From Fibrobacter sp. UWB11 (lineage in GTDB: Bacteria > Fibrobacterota > Fibrobacteria > Fibrobacterales > Fibrobacteraceae): DNA of 64,000 nucleotides. The stretch is from positions 2,029,029 through 2,093,028 of the forward strand of contig NZ_FSRT01000001.1 of assembly GCF_900143015.1 (NCBI RefSeq), read 5' to 3'. Under the pieces are notes generated by a model, which saw only the letters and a program-made list of their open reading frames with translations, was not told the origin of the DNA and searched no databases. This document shows, one piece after another, positions 1-8,763 of the stretch. The position numbers and the translations under genes were made by a program. Position 1 is the first letter of the stretch. Every line of letters starts with the position of its first letter.

Positions 1-693
1 TTCAAGCAGGTGTTCCACGTGCTCAAGAAGATGGGCCGTGAATGGTACAAGGACATGTACCACATTCCGTTCGGCGTTATCCTCCAAATGGTCGATGGCA
101 AGTGGGAAAAGGGCAAGACACGTACTGGTACGGCAAGTCTCCTCCGCGACGTGATCGAAGCTGCCCAGAAGAAAATTCTCGAATTCATCGACGAAAAGAA
201 TCCGACTCTCGAAAACAAGGAACTCATCGCACGCCAGATCGGTATTTCCGCACTCACCTTCAACGACTTGAAGAACAGCCGCCTGAAGGACGTCCGTTTC
301 GACTGGGATGCCGTCATGAGCTTCGAAGGTGACACAGGTCCGTATGTGCAGAATGCCCATGTGCGTCTTTGCAGCATCATGCGCAAGGCCGGTTACACCG
401 TGAACGTTGCCGACGTGGATTACGCACAGCTTACCGATGATGCCGCCTATAGCCTCATCAACATTCTCGCAAAGAAGGGCGAAAAGATTCTCGCCGCCGT
501 CAAGGACGATGAACCGAGCGTACTCGCGCAATACGCACTCGAAATTGCCGAAGCCGCACACAAGTTCATCCACGAAGACCGCGTGCTCGGATCCGCCGAA
601 GAAAAGTCCAGACTTTTCCTCGTACAATCTACGCAGATTGTGCTCGAAAATGTCCTCGACTTGCTAGGCCTCTTCCCGATTCGCCAGATGTAA
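1..693 (+). CDS. argS: Arginyl-tRNA synthetase, C-terminal part (5' truncated by window edge)
   Basis: The reading frame is open from base 1, so the gene begins upstream; about 230 C-terminal residues are visible. The enzyme charges tRNA-Arg with arginine in the cytoplasm. The fragment contains the class Ia ArgS signature GDTGPYVQNAHVR near residue 110 and the anticodon-binding DALR-type helical domain, with ALEIAEAAHKFIHEDRVLG and a C-terminus ending in PIRQM, close to the usual ArgS end. The catalytic HIGH region is outside the window. A strong hairpin terminator follows about 40 bases after the stop. Nothing looks degraded in the visible part. Confidence 0.95.
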   Translation, partial: FKQVFHVLKKMGREWYKDMYHIPFGVILQMVDGKWEKGKTRTGTASLLRDVIEAAQKKILEFIDEKNPTLENKELIARQIGISALTFNDLKNSRLKDVRFDWDAVMSFEGDTGPYVQNAHVRLCSIMRKAGYTVNVADVDYAQLTDDAAYSLINILAKKGEKILAAVKDDEPSVLAQYALEIAEAAHKFIHEDRVLGSAEEKSRLFLVQSTQIVLENVLDLLGLFPIRQM

Positions 694-732
694 AATACGC
701 CGCGCCCCGGCGCGACGCATTTTGATGCATAT

Positions 733-765
733 AAAAAAAGAGAGCTTTTTAAGCTCTCTTTTTTT
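733..765. terminator. Bidirectional intrinsic terminator between argS and the FISUMP gene
   Basis: A perfect 15-bp inverted repeat with arms AAAAAAAGAGAGCTT and AAGCTCTCTTTTTTT and a 3-base loop. It is A-rich on one side and T-rich on the other, so it can stop transcription from the two convergent genes that flank it. Confidence 0.9.
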
Positions 766-781
766 GCGTTTAGCGCAAGCC

Positions 782-1903
782 CTAGTTACCGTTGATGCAG
801 CGGACGGAGTATCCGTTGTTCTTAGCAGTAGCCGGAACGAGCTGGCGAACCATCTGGTCACTCATACGGCCCATAGCCCACAGCCAAATCGTTTCGTTAC
901 GACCATTCTGAGCACTCCAGAAGCCGGCATATTCGCCCATGTCTTCGTAGCGCACGGTAGACTTGCCGAGAATTTTGCGATAGCCCGAAGAGAAAACGGT
1001 AAAGCCGTATTCGTCGGTACCGCCACCGCCCTGCCAACCAGTCGTAGCCTTCATCTTTGTTGCAAAGTTACCGCACTTGTCAACACCATCGTAGCAACCC
1101 GTGAGGCCCTTGAGCATGTCAGACCATTCGCGGTCACGCGGCAAATGCCAGCCTTCCGGACAAGCCTTGCGGGCACCTTCCAAGTCGTACAAACGACCGC
1201 TACGGGCGCAGTAAGAATCCTTGTCTTCATAGCACCAGGAATGACCTTCGACATTGTAGTTCACGTTCTGAGCAAACCATTCACGGCCTTCCACCTTGAT
1301 GATACGATAAACTTGTCCGTCACGCGGGTCGGTAAAAGAAGTAGACTTGTCACGAATTACAGCGCGGTGTTCCTGTTCAGCCTTGCGGAAAGCAGAAAGC
1401 TGTTCGCGCTTGTATTTCTGACGGCCTTCGAGTTCTGCCACCCAAGCTTTCTGGGCTTGCGGATTTGTAAACTTTATACGCAAATCGTAGATATTGAACA
1501 AATCGTTACCGCATGCAAAATCTACACCAGCAATATTGATGATAAGATCTTCATTGCCAAATTTACGCGGCTTGTCGAAATAAGAAATCCAGGCTTCCAT
1601 TGTATTGCGGCAGTTGTCGTAAAAAGCCGGGTCTTCGACCAACTTAGCAGGAACAGTCATGTTACCCGCAACAGAAAAATCAAACTTGTCATCCAAAACG
1701 CGGAACGAAACCGGCTGGACATTCTTGTAATGAGTGTATTGACCAAAACGGATGTCACCGTCAATCTTCGCAGCGGCATAATCGCCCTGCCCTTCGGCAT
1801 TAAAAATAGCGTCCCACGTTTTCGGTGGAGCCGCAAAAACCTGCGCAACAGACAGCATAAGCACAGAGCAAATTCCTAATTTGAACAATTTAAATTTCTC
1901 CAT
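782..1903 (-). CDS. Secreted FISUMP-domain protein (Fibrobacter major paralogous domain)
   Basis: A 373-residue protein with a signal peptide (hydrophobic core about residues 8-22, likely cleavage after VFA). Residues 25-190 are a family-unrecognised region ending in a charged helix rich in K, R, E and Q. From about residue 190 it matches the TIGR02145 domain: DPRDGQVYRI, WFAQNVNY, GRLYDLEGARKACPEGWHLP, a TDEYGF block, FWSAQ and a C-terminal SVRCI. Paired cysteines (WCYE, SYCARSG, ACPEGW, LTGCYDGVDKCGNF) suggest disulfides. The domain is expanded in Fibrobacter; its biochemical role is unknown, and the export signal places it outside the cytoplasm. It is a single gene convergent with argS. 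Confidence 0.85.
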   Translation of the reverse strand: MEKFKLFKLGICSVLMLSVAQVFAAPPKTWDAIFNAEGQGDYAAAKIDGDIRFGQYTHYKNVQPVSFRVLDDKFDFSVAGNMTVPAKLVEDPAFYDNCRNTMEAWISYFDKPRKFGNEDLIINIAGVDFACGNDLFNIYDLRIKFTNPQAQKAWVAELEGRQKYKREQLSAFRKAEQEHRAVIRDKSTSFTDPRDGQVYRIIKVEGREWFAQNVNYNVEGHSWCYEDKDSYCARSGRLYDLEGARKACPEGWHLPRDREWSDMLKGLTGCYDGVDKCGNFATKMKATTGWQGGGGTDEYGFTVFSSGYRKILGKSTVRYEDMGEYAGFWSAQNGRNETIWLWAMGRMSDQMVRQLVPATAKNNGYSVRCINGN

Positions 1904-1969
1904 TTTTTTATCCTTTTTATTTACTTACTGCAATGTTAGTTATTTTTTGTCTACTTGGAAATAAAATAT

Positions 1970-1998
1970 TTGGTAACATGGCCTAAATTTTTTAATAT
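1970..1998 (+). promoter_or_regulatory. Probable purU promoter, close to the start codon
   Basis: TTGGTA (1970-1975) and TAATAT (1993-1998) lie 17 bases apart. A start point 6-8 bases downstream would fall on or next to the purU ATG at 2005, and no Shine-Dalgarno sequence precedes that ATG. This suggests a very short or absent leader, but the -35 match is imperfect. Confidence 0.4.
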
Positions 1999-2004
1999 TA
2001 TAGT

Positions 2005-2850
2005 ATGTCTATGACTCGTTACATTCTTCAAATTCTTTGTCCCGACCAAAAAGGGCTTATTGCCGGCACAACGCAAGTTCTTGCCAAAGCCGGAGCTAAT
2101 ATCATCGACCTCCAGCAACATACCGCCAAGGATATCGAAACTTTTTTCTTGCGCGCCGTATTCGACATTGAGTCAGACGACGTTCCCGAAGTCAAAAGAC
2201 ATCTCGAGACCATCGCCCCGCACCTCCAGCTCAACTGGAAACTTTTCGACACCTCCAAGACCGAACGCGTTGCCATTTTCGTATCCAAGACCGACCATTG
2301 CCTTTACGACTTGCTTCTCAAGCACCGCGATGGCGACCTTCCCTGCGAATTCAGTTGCATCGTCGGCAACCACCCGGACCTTGGCCCCGTAGGCGGCTCC
2401 TTTGGCGTACCGTTCTACTATGTGCCGTCCAACCCGGATAAGAGCATTCCCGAAAACCGTTTCCGCGAAATTATCGAAGAAACGAAAACCGATACAATCG
2501 TCCTCGCCCGCTACATGCAGATTTTGAGCGAGAACTTTACCGAAGAATTCAAGTACCGCATCATCAACATCCACCACGGGTTCCTCCCGGCATTCAAGGG
2601 TGCGAAGCCTTATCACCAGGCATGGCACAAGGGTGTGAAGATTATCGGTGCAACAGCGCACTTTGCCACAGAGGACCTTGACCAAGGTCCAATCATTTGC
2701 CAAGACATCCAGCGCGTTCCTGAAACCGCAAGCATCGATGAACTTGTTGAACTCGGCAAGGACATCGAAAAGCGCACGCTTTCACAAGCGCTCAAACTCT
2801 GGCTTGAACACCGCGTGTTTGTTCACGCCGGCAGAACGTTTATTCTCTAG
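2005..2850 (+). CDS. purU: Formyltetrahydrofolate deformylase
   Basis: Hydrolyses 10-formyl-THF to formate and THF, balancing one-carbon pools and supplying formate for purine synthesis. At 281 residues the length is typical. Residues 1-80 are the N-terminal ACT domain (ILQILCPDQKGLIAGTTQVL). Residues 90-281 form the formyltransferase-fold catalytic domain, with the N-H-D set visible in NIHHGFLPAF and ATEDLDQGPI. The start at 2005 is followed by a second possible ATG at 2011, and neither has a ribosome-binding site. The stop is 9 bases before the next gene, so it probably heads a short operon with the membrane protein and pyrE. Confidence 0.95.
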   Translation: MSMTRYILQILCPDQKGLIAGTTQVLAKAGANIIDLQQHTAKDIETFFLRAVFDIESDDVPEVKRHLETIAPHLQLNWKLFDTSKTERVAIFVSKTDHCLYDLLLKHRDGDLPCEFSCIVGNHPDLGPVGGSFGVPFYYVPSNPDKSIPENRFREIIEETKTDTIVLARYMQILSENFTEEFKYRIINIHHGFLPAFKGAKPYHQAWHKGVKIIGATAHFATEDLDQGPIICQDIQRVPETASIDELVELGKDIEKRTLSQALKLWLEHRVFVHAGRTFIL

Positions 2851-2859
2851 GAGTCACCA

Positions 2860-3471
2860 ATGTCCGAAGAAATTCAGAATGAAGCCCCCGTCCAGGAACC
2901 GACTGTTTCTGCCGACAACAATGTCAAGGCCGAAGCTACAGCCGAAGTCAAACAGACAATTATCGAGCCCAATGATGATAAAGAAATCGTCAATCCTTTG
3001 ACTGGCGAAGTCATTCGCCCTGCAAAGCCCAAGGAAGAATCTTCTAATTCTCCTTACAAGCAGTTCAAACCGGAAACGTTCGTCAACCCGATGACGGGCG
3101 AAGAAGAACATACCACACTCGGCGGCCCCCAAGTCATTATCAAGAAGGACCGCGGACTTGCCTACTACGTAGGATTCGCTCTGCTCGTTGTCTTGAGCTT
3201 TGCCTTCTTCTTCTTGCCGGGCATTACCATTACGTTTGCTGCAAGCCGCCTCGTCGACTTGAACACATCTGCAGCATGGGTATTCAGCACCATTCTGAGC
3301 TTTGGCGTTTGGCTCATTTTTAAGCTAAAGATCAAAGGATTCGAAAAATCCTTCCATAGCTATTTAGTACTTTGCGTAATATGCTTGGTGTCGCTGTTCG
3401 CCATCCAGTTTATTACCGATTACAACATAATCTCTGAAGTTGTAGCGCTCCTCATCGGAGCTAAAGCCTAG
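2860..3471 (+). CDS. Membrane protein with an acidic disordered N-terminus
   Basis: 203 residues, no recognised family. The first 95 residues are hydrophilic and acidic and contain two related short motifs, VNPLTGEVIRP and VNPMTGEEE, which look like an internal repeat. Three hydrophobic segments follow at about 100-125, 135-156 and 164-186, predicting an inner-membrane protein with a long cytoplasmic or periplasmic tail. GGAG lies just before the ATG. It sits between purU and pyrE with gaps of 9 and 8 bases and is probably co-transcribed; that does not by itself indicate a role in nucleotide metabolism. Confidence 0.8.
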   Translation: MSEEIQNEAPVQEPTVSADNNVKAEATAEVKQTIIEPNDDKEIVNPLTGEVIRPAKPKEESSNSPYKQFKPETFVNPMTGEEEHTTLGGPQVIIKKDRGLAYYVGFALLVVLSFAFFFLPGITITFAASRLVDLNTSAAWVFSTILSFGVWLIFKLKIKGFEKSFHSYLVLCVICLVSLFAIQFITDYNIISEVVALLIGAKA

Positions 3472-3479
3472 GATATTCA

Positions 3480-4151
3480 ATGAACAATACAGATACTTTT
3501 GTACACTTTCTCGTAGAATCTGGCGCCCTCAAGTTCGGCAACTTCGTGACCAAGAGCGGTCGCGAAACGCCTTACTTTATCAACACCGGAGAGTTCCGCA
3601 CGGGAGCATCCCTTTCTAAGCTCGCCGAATTTTACGCAGCAGCATTCATGGTTCACTTCGACGGTAAAGCCCAGAACCTTTACGGTCCGGCCTACAAGGG
3701 CATCCCACTTTGCGCCGCAACCGCAATGAAGCTTTCTGACCTTTATGCCCAGAACCTGACGTTCACGTACAACAGAAAAGAAGTTAAGGATCACGGTGAA
3801 GGAGGCTCTCTCGTCGGTTACAAGTACACCGAAAAGACGAATGTTGTCATCATCGAAGACGTGATTACCGCAGGTACATCCGTCAACGAAACGATGCAGG
3901 CTCTTTCGCAAATCGAAAATGCAAACGTCGTCGGTCTTTTGATTTCTGTAGACCGTAAGGAAAAGCTCGAAAACGGCAAGTCCGCACTCCAGACTGTTCA
4001 AGATGAATACGGCATCGAAGCCCATTCCATCGTGAACATCAACAACATCATAGCATTCCTCGAAAACGAAGAAAACCGCAAGGCCATCAACGCTCCCGAA
4101 GGAATCCTTGATCGAGTCTACGCTTACCGTGAAAAGTGGGGCGCAGTCTAA
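3480..4151 (+). CDS. pyrE: Orotate phosphoribosyltransferase
   Basis: Transfers phosphoribosyl from PRPP to orotate, giving OMP in de novo pyrimidine synthesis. At 223 residues the length is normal. The N-terminal part has the substrate loop region TKSGRETPYFINTGEF and the catalytic-loop neighbourhood YNRKEVKDHGEGGSLVG. The PRPP-binding motif is VVIIEDVITAGTS (about residues 122-134). It is the third gene of the purU-membrane protein-pyrE run. Confidence 0.95.
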   Translation: MNNTDTFVHFLVESGALKFGNFVTKSGRETPYFINTGEFRTGASLSKLAEFYAAAFMVHFDGKAQNLYGPAYKGIPLCAATAMKLSDLYAQNLTFTYNRKEVKDHGEGGSLVGYKYTEKTNVVIIEDVITAGTSVNETMQALSQIENANVVGLLISVDRKEKLENGKSALQTVQDEYGIEAHSIVNINNIIAFLENEENRKAINAPEGILDRVYAYREKWGAV

Positions 4152-4186
4152 ACTGCAAAGGCGTCCTGCGAAATCCACGAGTGCAA

Positions 4187-4882
4187 ATGACGTTTAAGAA
4201 GTCAATTTTATCCATTGGATTTGCAATCTGCATGCTCACCGGGTGTGCAGATTCTTATCATTGGACAACAAGCCACCCAGCATACCATAAGGCCCCTTAT
4301 GGCGGTATTGCGGTGACAGGCATCGAAAACGCATTTGTGATTACTCGTTCCAACTGGTTTGCAAAGCGCCTCGAAATCGGCACGGATAGCATCCAAATTA
4401 AAGGAACGCTCCACTGCCGAAACACATTTGAGACTGAATTGCGCAAAGCGTACGGGAATCTCATCGTTCTCCCCGATACCGCCAATACCAAGTTTCCCGA
4501 AGAAAGCCTAAAACTCGATGAACGTATTTTCATCAAGGGGCACATCCCGGAACAAGGGGTTGCACTCAAGGACACAGCCGGCAATGTTCCGCCCGTTGTT
4601 TTGATTCTGCACGAATTCATTATCGGTACAGACTTGAAGCGCGAAAACTTCTTTGACTACGCGCTTATTCACAACGAGAGCGGTAGCATCCGCAAGCCCG
4701 ACAACGTCAGCGCCATTTTTTCGTACACGCTTTGGGATAACTTAAAACAGCGGCCATTGTTCAGCGCCGTTGACGAAATACAGCAGCCCATTACCACTTA
4801 CAAGATTTCGAACCTGACGAATCTCGTCCAGATGGCTGTCCAAAAAATCCGCAAGAATCTTTACGAAGGAGTTGTCAAATGA
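4187..4882 (+). CDS. Predicted lipoprotein of unknown function
   Basis: The start is placed at 4187 because the frame then begins MTFKKSILSIGFAICMLTGC, a textbook lipoprotein signal with lipobox LTGC; the frame is open further upstream but overlaps pyrE. The mature part (about 210 residues) has no family I recognise. It shares a 4-base ATGA overlap with the next gene, a secreted or outer-membrane protein, which argues for translational coupling and a shared envelope role. Confidence 0.8.
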   Translation: MTFKKSILSIGFAICMLTGCADSYHWTTSHPAYHKAPYGGIAVTGIENAFVITRSNWFAKRLEIGTDSIQIKGTLHCRNTFETELRKAYGNLIVLPDTANTKFPEESLKLDERIFIKGHIPEQGVALKDTAGNVPPVVLILHEFIIGTDLKRENFFDYALIHNESGSIRKPDNVSAIFSYTLWDNLKQRPLFSAVDEIQQPITTYKISNLTNLVQMAVQKIRKNLYEGVVK

Positions 4883-6135
4883 AAAAACTCCTCGCCATTC
4901 TTTTATTCCTTGCGGCATTTGCCAGCGCCTCCGAAGTTTACTTCGATTCAAAATTTACGCTTTGGAAAGACGCCACCATCTTGATTTGGACACTCGACGG
5001 CAATTCGCCTGTCAGCACTAACGAATTTTGTCTATCGCTCCGCCGTAACAACACCGGAATCGGTGAACCCAAATGCCGTGAACTCGGAGAATGGGAGCGC
5101 GACACCATAGCCACACGCTATGGCACTTGGCTCTCGAATAACTTAGAAAAGGGATTGCCGCCGGTTTATTTACGCGCAAGGCATCCAGGCATGGCTGCTA
5201 AAATCCAAGCGCTAGAAGACAACATCGTTCTCTTCCTTGCGCCACAGGGAAAATTTATCCAAGTTGCCATTTTTAATGAAACGACACAAGAACCGCAAGC
5301 AGCTGGCATCGTAAAAGCCAATAGCGACAAGGTTGCTCTCGGCGATGACATCGCAGCAACGTTCTTCGACAAGCGAACCAAACGCCGCCTGACCAAAGAA
5401 GAACGCCTTAAAATGCAAACGGAACCCGATGACCTCTACAAAGAAGTTCCCAATCTCAGGATTTGGGCAGGTGTCGGTGTTGGCTTTTCTCAAGCCCATT
5501 TCCCGCTCACCCCGGATAACTGGACAAGCAGCCATACCAGAAGCCGAGTCCGCAACTACCGCGTAACAAAGGATTCCGTAAGCCTCTGGAATTTTATCGA
5601 CGATGCAGACCCGTTCCTCAGTCTTTACGCAGGTCTCACTTGGCATGGCTTTATCGGTATTGAATTTTTGTACCGCTATTCCAACCGCCACATGAAATTA
5701 GACAAAGCTGATACGGTCTACAAGGAACTCGACCATTGGGATTTTGGACAACATGATATTGGGCTCAATGCGCTTTTGTCCATGACATACCCCATCACGC
5801 CATGGCTAGACATTACACCGCTCTTTTTCCTCGGATTCCAATACACCTTCTATGTCGAAGATATTGAGCTGAAGAAAGGAGTTAAAAATCCATCACGCGC
5901 TTACAAGTACCGCATTAAATTCGAAGACCTTTATAAAGGCGCCCTCGTAGGCGTTGGCGGTCAATTCGTTTTCAAAAAGCATTACGGTGTCGATTTACGA
6001 GCAGGGATTTCGAGTCGCGGCCGTGACATCTATGAAGCCCCCTCCCCCGATGCAGGCGCAGCAGCTACCACAATCGGCAAATCCACCATCGATTGCTTTA
6101 TAAGCCTCGGGTTTGAATACCACTGGACTCTATAA
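4879..6135 (+). CDS. Secreted, probably outer-membrane beta-barrel protein
   Basis: 418 residues with signal peptide MKKLLAILLFLAAFASA. The N-terminal half (20-190) is soluble. The C-terminal half shows alternating polar/aromatic strands (LRIWAGVGVGFSQAHF, FLSLYAGLTWHGFIGIEF, ITPLFFLGFQYTFYV, ALVGVGGQFVF) and ends FISLGFEYHWTL, as expected for an outer-membrane barrel. No specific family is recognised. It is translationally coupled to the preceding lipoprotein through ATGA, suggesting the two work at the same site in the envelope. Confidence 0.75.
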   Translation: MKKLLAILLFLAAFASASEVYFDSKFTLWKDATILIWTLDGNSPVSTNEFCLSLRRNNTGIGEPKCRELGEWERDTIATRYGTWLSNNLEKGLPPVYLRARHPGMAAKIQALEDNIVLFLAPQGKFIQVAIFNETTQEPQAAGIVKANSDKVALGDDIAATFFDKRTKRRLTKEERLKMQTEPDDLYKEVPNLRIWAGVGVGFSQAHFPLTPDNWTSSHTRSRVRNYRVTKDSVSLWNFIDDADPFLSLYAGLTWHGFIGIEFLYRYSNRHMKLDKADTVYKELDHWDFGQHDIGLNALLSMTYPITPWLDITPLFFLGFQYTFYVEDIELKKGVKNPSRAYKYRIKFEDLYKGALVGVGGQFVFKKHYGVDLRAGISSRGRDIYEAPSPDAGAAATTIGKSTIDCFISLGFEYHWTL

Positions 6136-6156
6136 TTTGCTAAATTTGCCGTCACT

Positions 6157-7548
6157 ATGAGTGACGAAATTAAAGAAGAAACGAAAGAAAGAGTAAATCC
6201 GTTTTTAACGCCTGTCAAAATTATCGAGCCCAAGAACAAGCTCCCCGATTATACGTTTGATATGCTCCCCGAAGAACAGAAGGCTATTCTCCGGGAACAC
6301 GGCTGGACCGAACTGATGCCTGTCCAGCGCAAATCCATCCCTTACATGCTCGCCGCCCGCGATATGCTCGTGCAATCGAAGACGGGTTCGGGCAAGACGG
6401 GCGCATACGCCCTCCCGCTTTTGCAGGTCATTGTCCGTGACCATCCGTATCCGCAGGCACTTATCCTTGTGCCGACTCGAGAACTCTGCATCCAAGTGCA
6501 AGAAGAATTCGAAAAACTCTCGAAGGGTACCGGCATCAAGTCTGTCGCCATCTTTGGCGGCGTGAGCTATGAACCGCAAATCAAGGCACTCCGTTCCGGT
6601 GTACATGTTATCGTCGCCACTCCAGGCCGTTTGATGGACCATATCCAGCGCGGTAACGTAGACTTGCTTTCCATTCGCGACCTCGTCCTTGACGAAGCCG
6701 ACGAAATGCTCTCAATGGGTTTCTACCCCGACATGCAGAAGATCCGCAAGTACTTGCCGAAGGCAATCTCTTGCACAATGTACAGCGCCACGATTCCGCA
6801 AACGGTCAAGAGCCTTGCCCGCGAATTCCAGCGTCCGGGTGCCGATTTCCTTTCGCTCAGCTACGACAAGGTCATCGCAAACAACCTCGAACACCGCTAC
6901 TACACTTGCGACGTGATGGAAAAGGATTCCATGACCATCAAGGTTCTGGAATACTACAATCCTGAAAGTTGCATGATTTTCTGCAACTACAAGCGCGACG
7001 TGAGCTACCTCGAACAGGTGCTTTCCGGTTACGGTTTTGAAGTTGGCGCATTGAGTGGCGACGTGGCGCAGAGCCTCCGCGAAAAGACACTCAACGCCTT
7101 CCGCGACAAGAAGCTCAAGATTCTCATCTGCACAGACGTTGCCGCCCGCGGTATCGACGTGGACCACGTGACGCACGTGATTGTCTATGACCACCCCGCC
7201 GACCACGAAGTCTATGTGCACCGCAGCGGACGTACCGCCCGTGCAGGCCGCAGTGGTCTCTGCATTTCGCTCATCACACCGGTCGAAGAAATCGATTTGC
7301 GCCAGACTGCAGTTGATTTCGGTATCAACTTCATCAAGATGGACCCGCTCACGAACGACGAAATCGCAAAGAAGGTGAGCGAACGTACCAAGGTCCGCCT
7401 CGAAGAAGTCCGCAAGCACTTCGGCGGTCAAAAAGCAACCGAACGCATCAGCCGCATGCTCCCGCTCGTAAAAGACCTTGCGAACGGCACGACCGACGAC
7501 CAAATGCTACTTGCCTACCTGCTCGACAGATTCGCATGGAAAAAGTAG
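6157..7548 (+). CDS. DEAD-box ATP-dependent RNA helicase
   Basis: 463 residues. Unwinds RNA duplexes using ATP, typically in ribosome assembly or RNA decay. Motifs in order: Q motif around ELMPVQRKSIPYML, Walker A SKTGSGKTG, Ia PTRELCIQ, DEAD in VLDEADEMLS, SAT in TMYSATIP, and motif VI HRSGRTARAGRSG. The tail after the second RecA domain is about 80 residues; no obvious DbpA-type RNA-binding domain is present, so I do not assign deaD or dbpA specifically. A TATAAT box (6131-6136) overlaps the stop codon of the upstream gene and could be its promoter. Confidence 0.93.
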   Translation: MSDEIKEETKERVNPFLTPVKIIEPKNKLPDYTFDMLPEEQKAILREHGWTELMPVQRKSIPYMLAARDMLVQSKTGSGKTGAYALPLLQVIVRDHPYPQALILVPTRELCIQVQEEFEKLSKGTGIKSVAIFGGVSYEPQIKALRSGVHVIVATPGRLMDHIQRGNVDLLSIRDLVLDEADEMLSMGFYPDMQKIRKYLPKAISCTMYSATIPQTVKSLAREFQRPGADFLSLSYDKVIANNLEHRYYTCDVMEKDSMTIKVLEYYNPESCMIFCNYKRDVSYLEQVLSGYGFEVGALSGDVAQSLREKTLNAFRDKKLKILICTDVAARGIDVDHVTHVIVYDHPADHEVYVHRSGRTARAGRSGLCISLITPVEEIDLRQTAVDFGINFIKMDPLTNDEIAKKVSERTKVRLEEVRKHFGGQKATERISRMLPLVKDLANGTTDDQMLLAYLLDRFAWKK

Positions 7549-7578
7549 GTTACAGGTTTTAGGTTGTAGGTTTTAGGA
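7549..7578 (+). repeat. TTAGG-rich array, left flank of the four-helix-bundle gene
   Basis: Spaced copies of GGTTTTAGG/GTTGTAGG-like units between the helicase stop and the small gene. The right flank of that gene (7952-7990) carries similar units in inverse orientation. Confidence 0.6.
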
Positions 7579-7580
7579 AA

Positions 7581-7967
7581 ATGCGAGAATACCATTCTCT
7601 TGAAATATGGAAAAGAAGCCATCAATTCACACTTAATGTGTATGAATTGACTAAAACCTTTTTTCCAAAAGAAGAACTTTTTGTTCTAACCTCACAACTT
7701 AGACGATCTGTAACATCAATTCCAACTAATATCGCAGAAGGTTGTGGAAGAAAGACAAATACTGAATTAGCAAGATTTCTTCAGATATCACTAGGTTCTG
7801 CGGCTGAATCAGAATATCAATTACTACTTGCAAAAGATTTACATTACATAAGTGACGATATTTTTAACAAGTTTAATTCAGAAATCATCGAAATAAAGAA
7901 AATGCTCAACGCGTTTATTCAACATCTACCCCCAGATGCAAAATCTGAAATTAAACCTAACCCCTAA
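7581..7967 (+). CDS. Four-helix-bundle protein (23S rRNA intervening-sequence protein family)
   Basis: 128 residues matching TIGR02436: HSLEIWKRSHQFTLNVYELT near the N-terminus, LTSQLRRSVTSIPTNIAEG in the middle, ELARFLQISLGSAAESEYQL towards the C-terminus. Family members were first seen in intervening sequences of 23S rRNA genes and occur widely as solitary genes; no molecular function is established. It separates the helicase from map, is flanked on both sides by TTAGG-rich arrays in opposite orientation, and is more AT-rich than its neighbours, all of which suggest insertion. Confidence 0.88.
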   Translation: MREYHSLEIWKRSHQFTLNVYELTKTFFPKEELFVLTSQLRRSVTSIPTNIAEGCGRKTNTELARFLQISLGSAAESEYQLLLAKDLHYISDDIFNKFNSEIIEIKKMLNAFIQHLPPDAKSEIKPNP

Positions 7968-7990
7968 CACCTATTACCTAATTCCTAACA
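7952..7990 (-). repeat. TTAGG-rich array, right flank of the four-helix-bundle gene
   Basis: CCTAACCCCTAACACC-type units (TTAGG read on the minus strand), overlapping the 3' end of the small gene and reaching the map start codon. They are inverted relative to the array at 7549-7578. Confidence 0.6.
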
Positions 7991-8752
7991 ATGGCTAAGA
8001 TCAAAGTAAAATCCGCAAAAGAAATCGAACTGATCCGCGATGCCGGCGCTCTCGCTGCCGAAACGCTGATCCGTGCGGGCGAAATGTGCAAGCCCGGCGT
8101 CTCCACGCTCGAAATCGATGAATTCATCGGCGACTACACTCGCCAGCACAAGGGCATCTCCGCATGCATGGGCTACCACGGTTACCCGCGTTATGCCTGC
8201 ATCAGCATCAACGAAGTTGTCTGCCACGGCATCCCGAACGCAAACACCATCCTCAAGGATGGCGACATCGTGAACATCGACATCACGACAATCCTCTCCG
8301 GCTACCACGGTGATACCTCCGCCATGTTCTGCGTCGGCAAAGTTTCTGACATTGCCCGCGAACTCGTGGACACGGCCAAGTTCTGCATGGAAGAAGGCAT
8401 CCGCGCTGCAGGCGAAAGAGGCGCCCACTGGAACGACATCGGCTGCGCCATTCAGGACATCGCCGACGAACACGGCTTTAGCGTTGTCGAAGACTACTGC
8501 GGTCACGGCATCGGTCGCGGCTTCCACGAAGAACCGACCGTCTACCACTTCCGCAACTACGAACGTTGCCCGTTCATCGAAGTTGGTAACGTGTTCACTG
8601 TCGAACCGATGCTCAACGTCGGTCGCCCGGGAACGAAGACTCTCGCTGACGGTTGGACCGCAGTGACCCGTGACGGCTCTCTCAGTGCCCAGTGGGAACA
8701 CACCGTCGTCAAAACCAAGGATGGCATCGACATCCTGACGCTTCCGCGATAG
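7991..8752 (+). CDS. map: Methionine aminopeptidase, type I
   Basis: Removes the initiator methionine from nascent proteins, using two divalent metals. 253 residues, normal for type I without N-terminal extension. The five metal ligands are visible in context: D in VNIDITTIL, D in YHGDTSAMF, H in GHGIGRGFH, E in FTVEPML and E in AQWEHTVV. The conserved substrate-site histidine is in YACISINEVVCHGIP. The start at 7991 abuts the repeat array, so the normal upstream promoter may have been altered by the neighbouring insertion. Confidence 0.96.
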   Translation: MAKIKVKSAKEIELIRDAGALAAETLIRAGEMCKPGVSTLEIDEFIGDYTRQHKGISACMGYHGYPRYACISINEVVCHGIPNANTILKDGDIVNIDITTILSGYHGDTSAMFCVGKVSDIARELVDTAKFCMEEGIRAAGERGAHWNDIGCAIQDIADEHGFSVVEDYCGHGIGRGFHEEPTVYHFRNYERCPFIEVGNVFTVEPMLNVGRPGTKTLADGWTAVTRDGSLSAQWEHTVVKTKDGIDILTLPR

Positions 8753-8763
8753 ACGAATCAACC

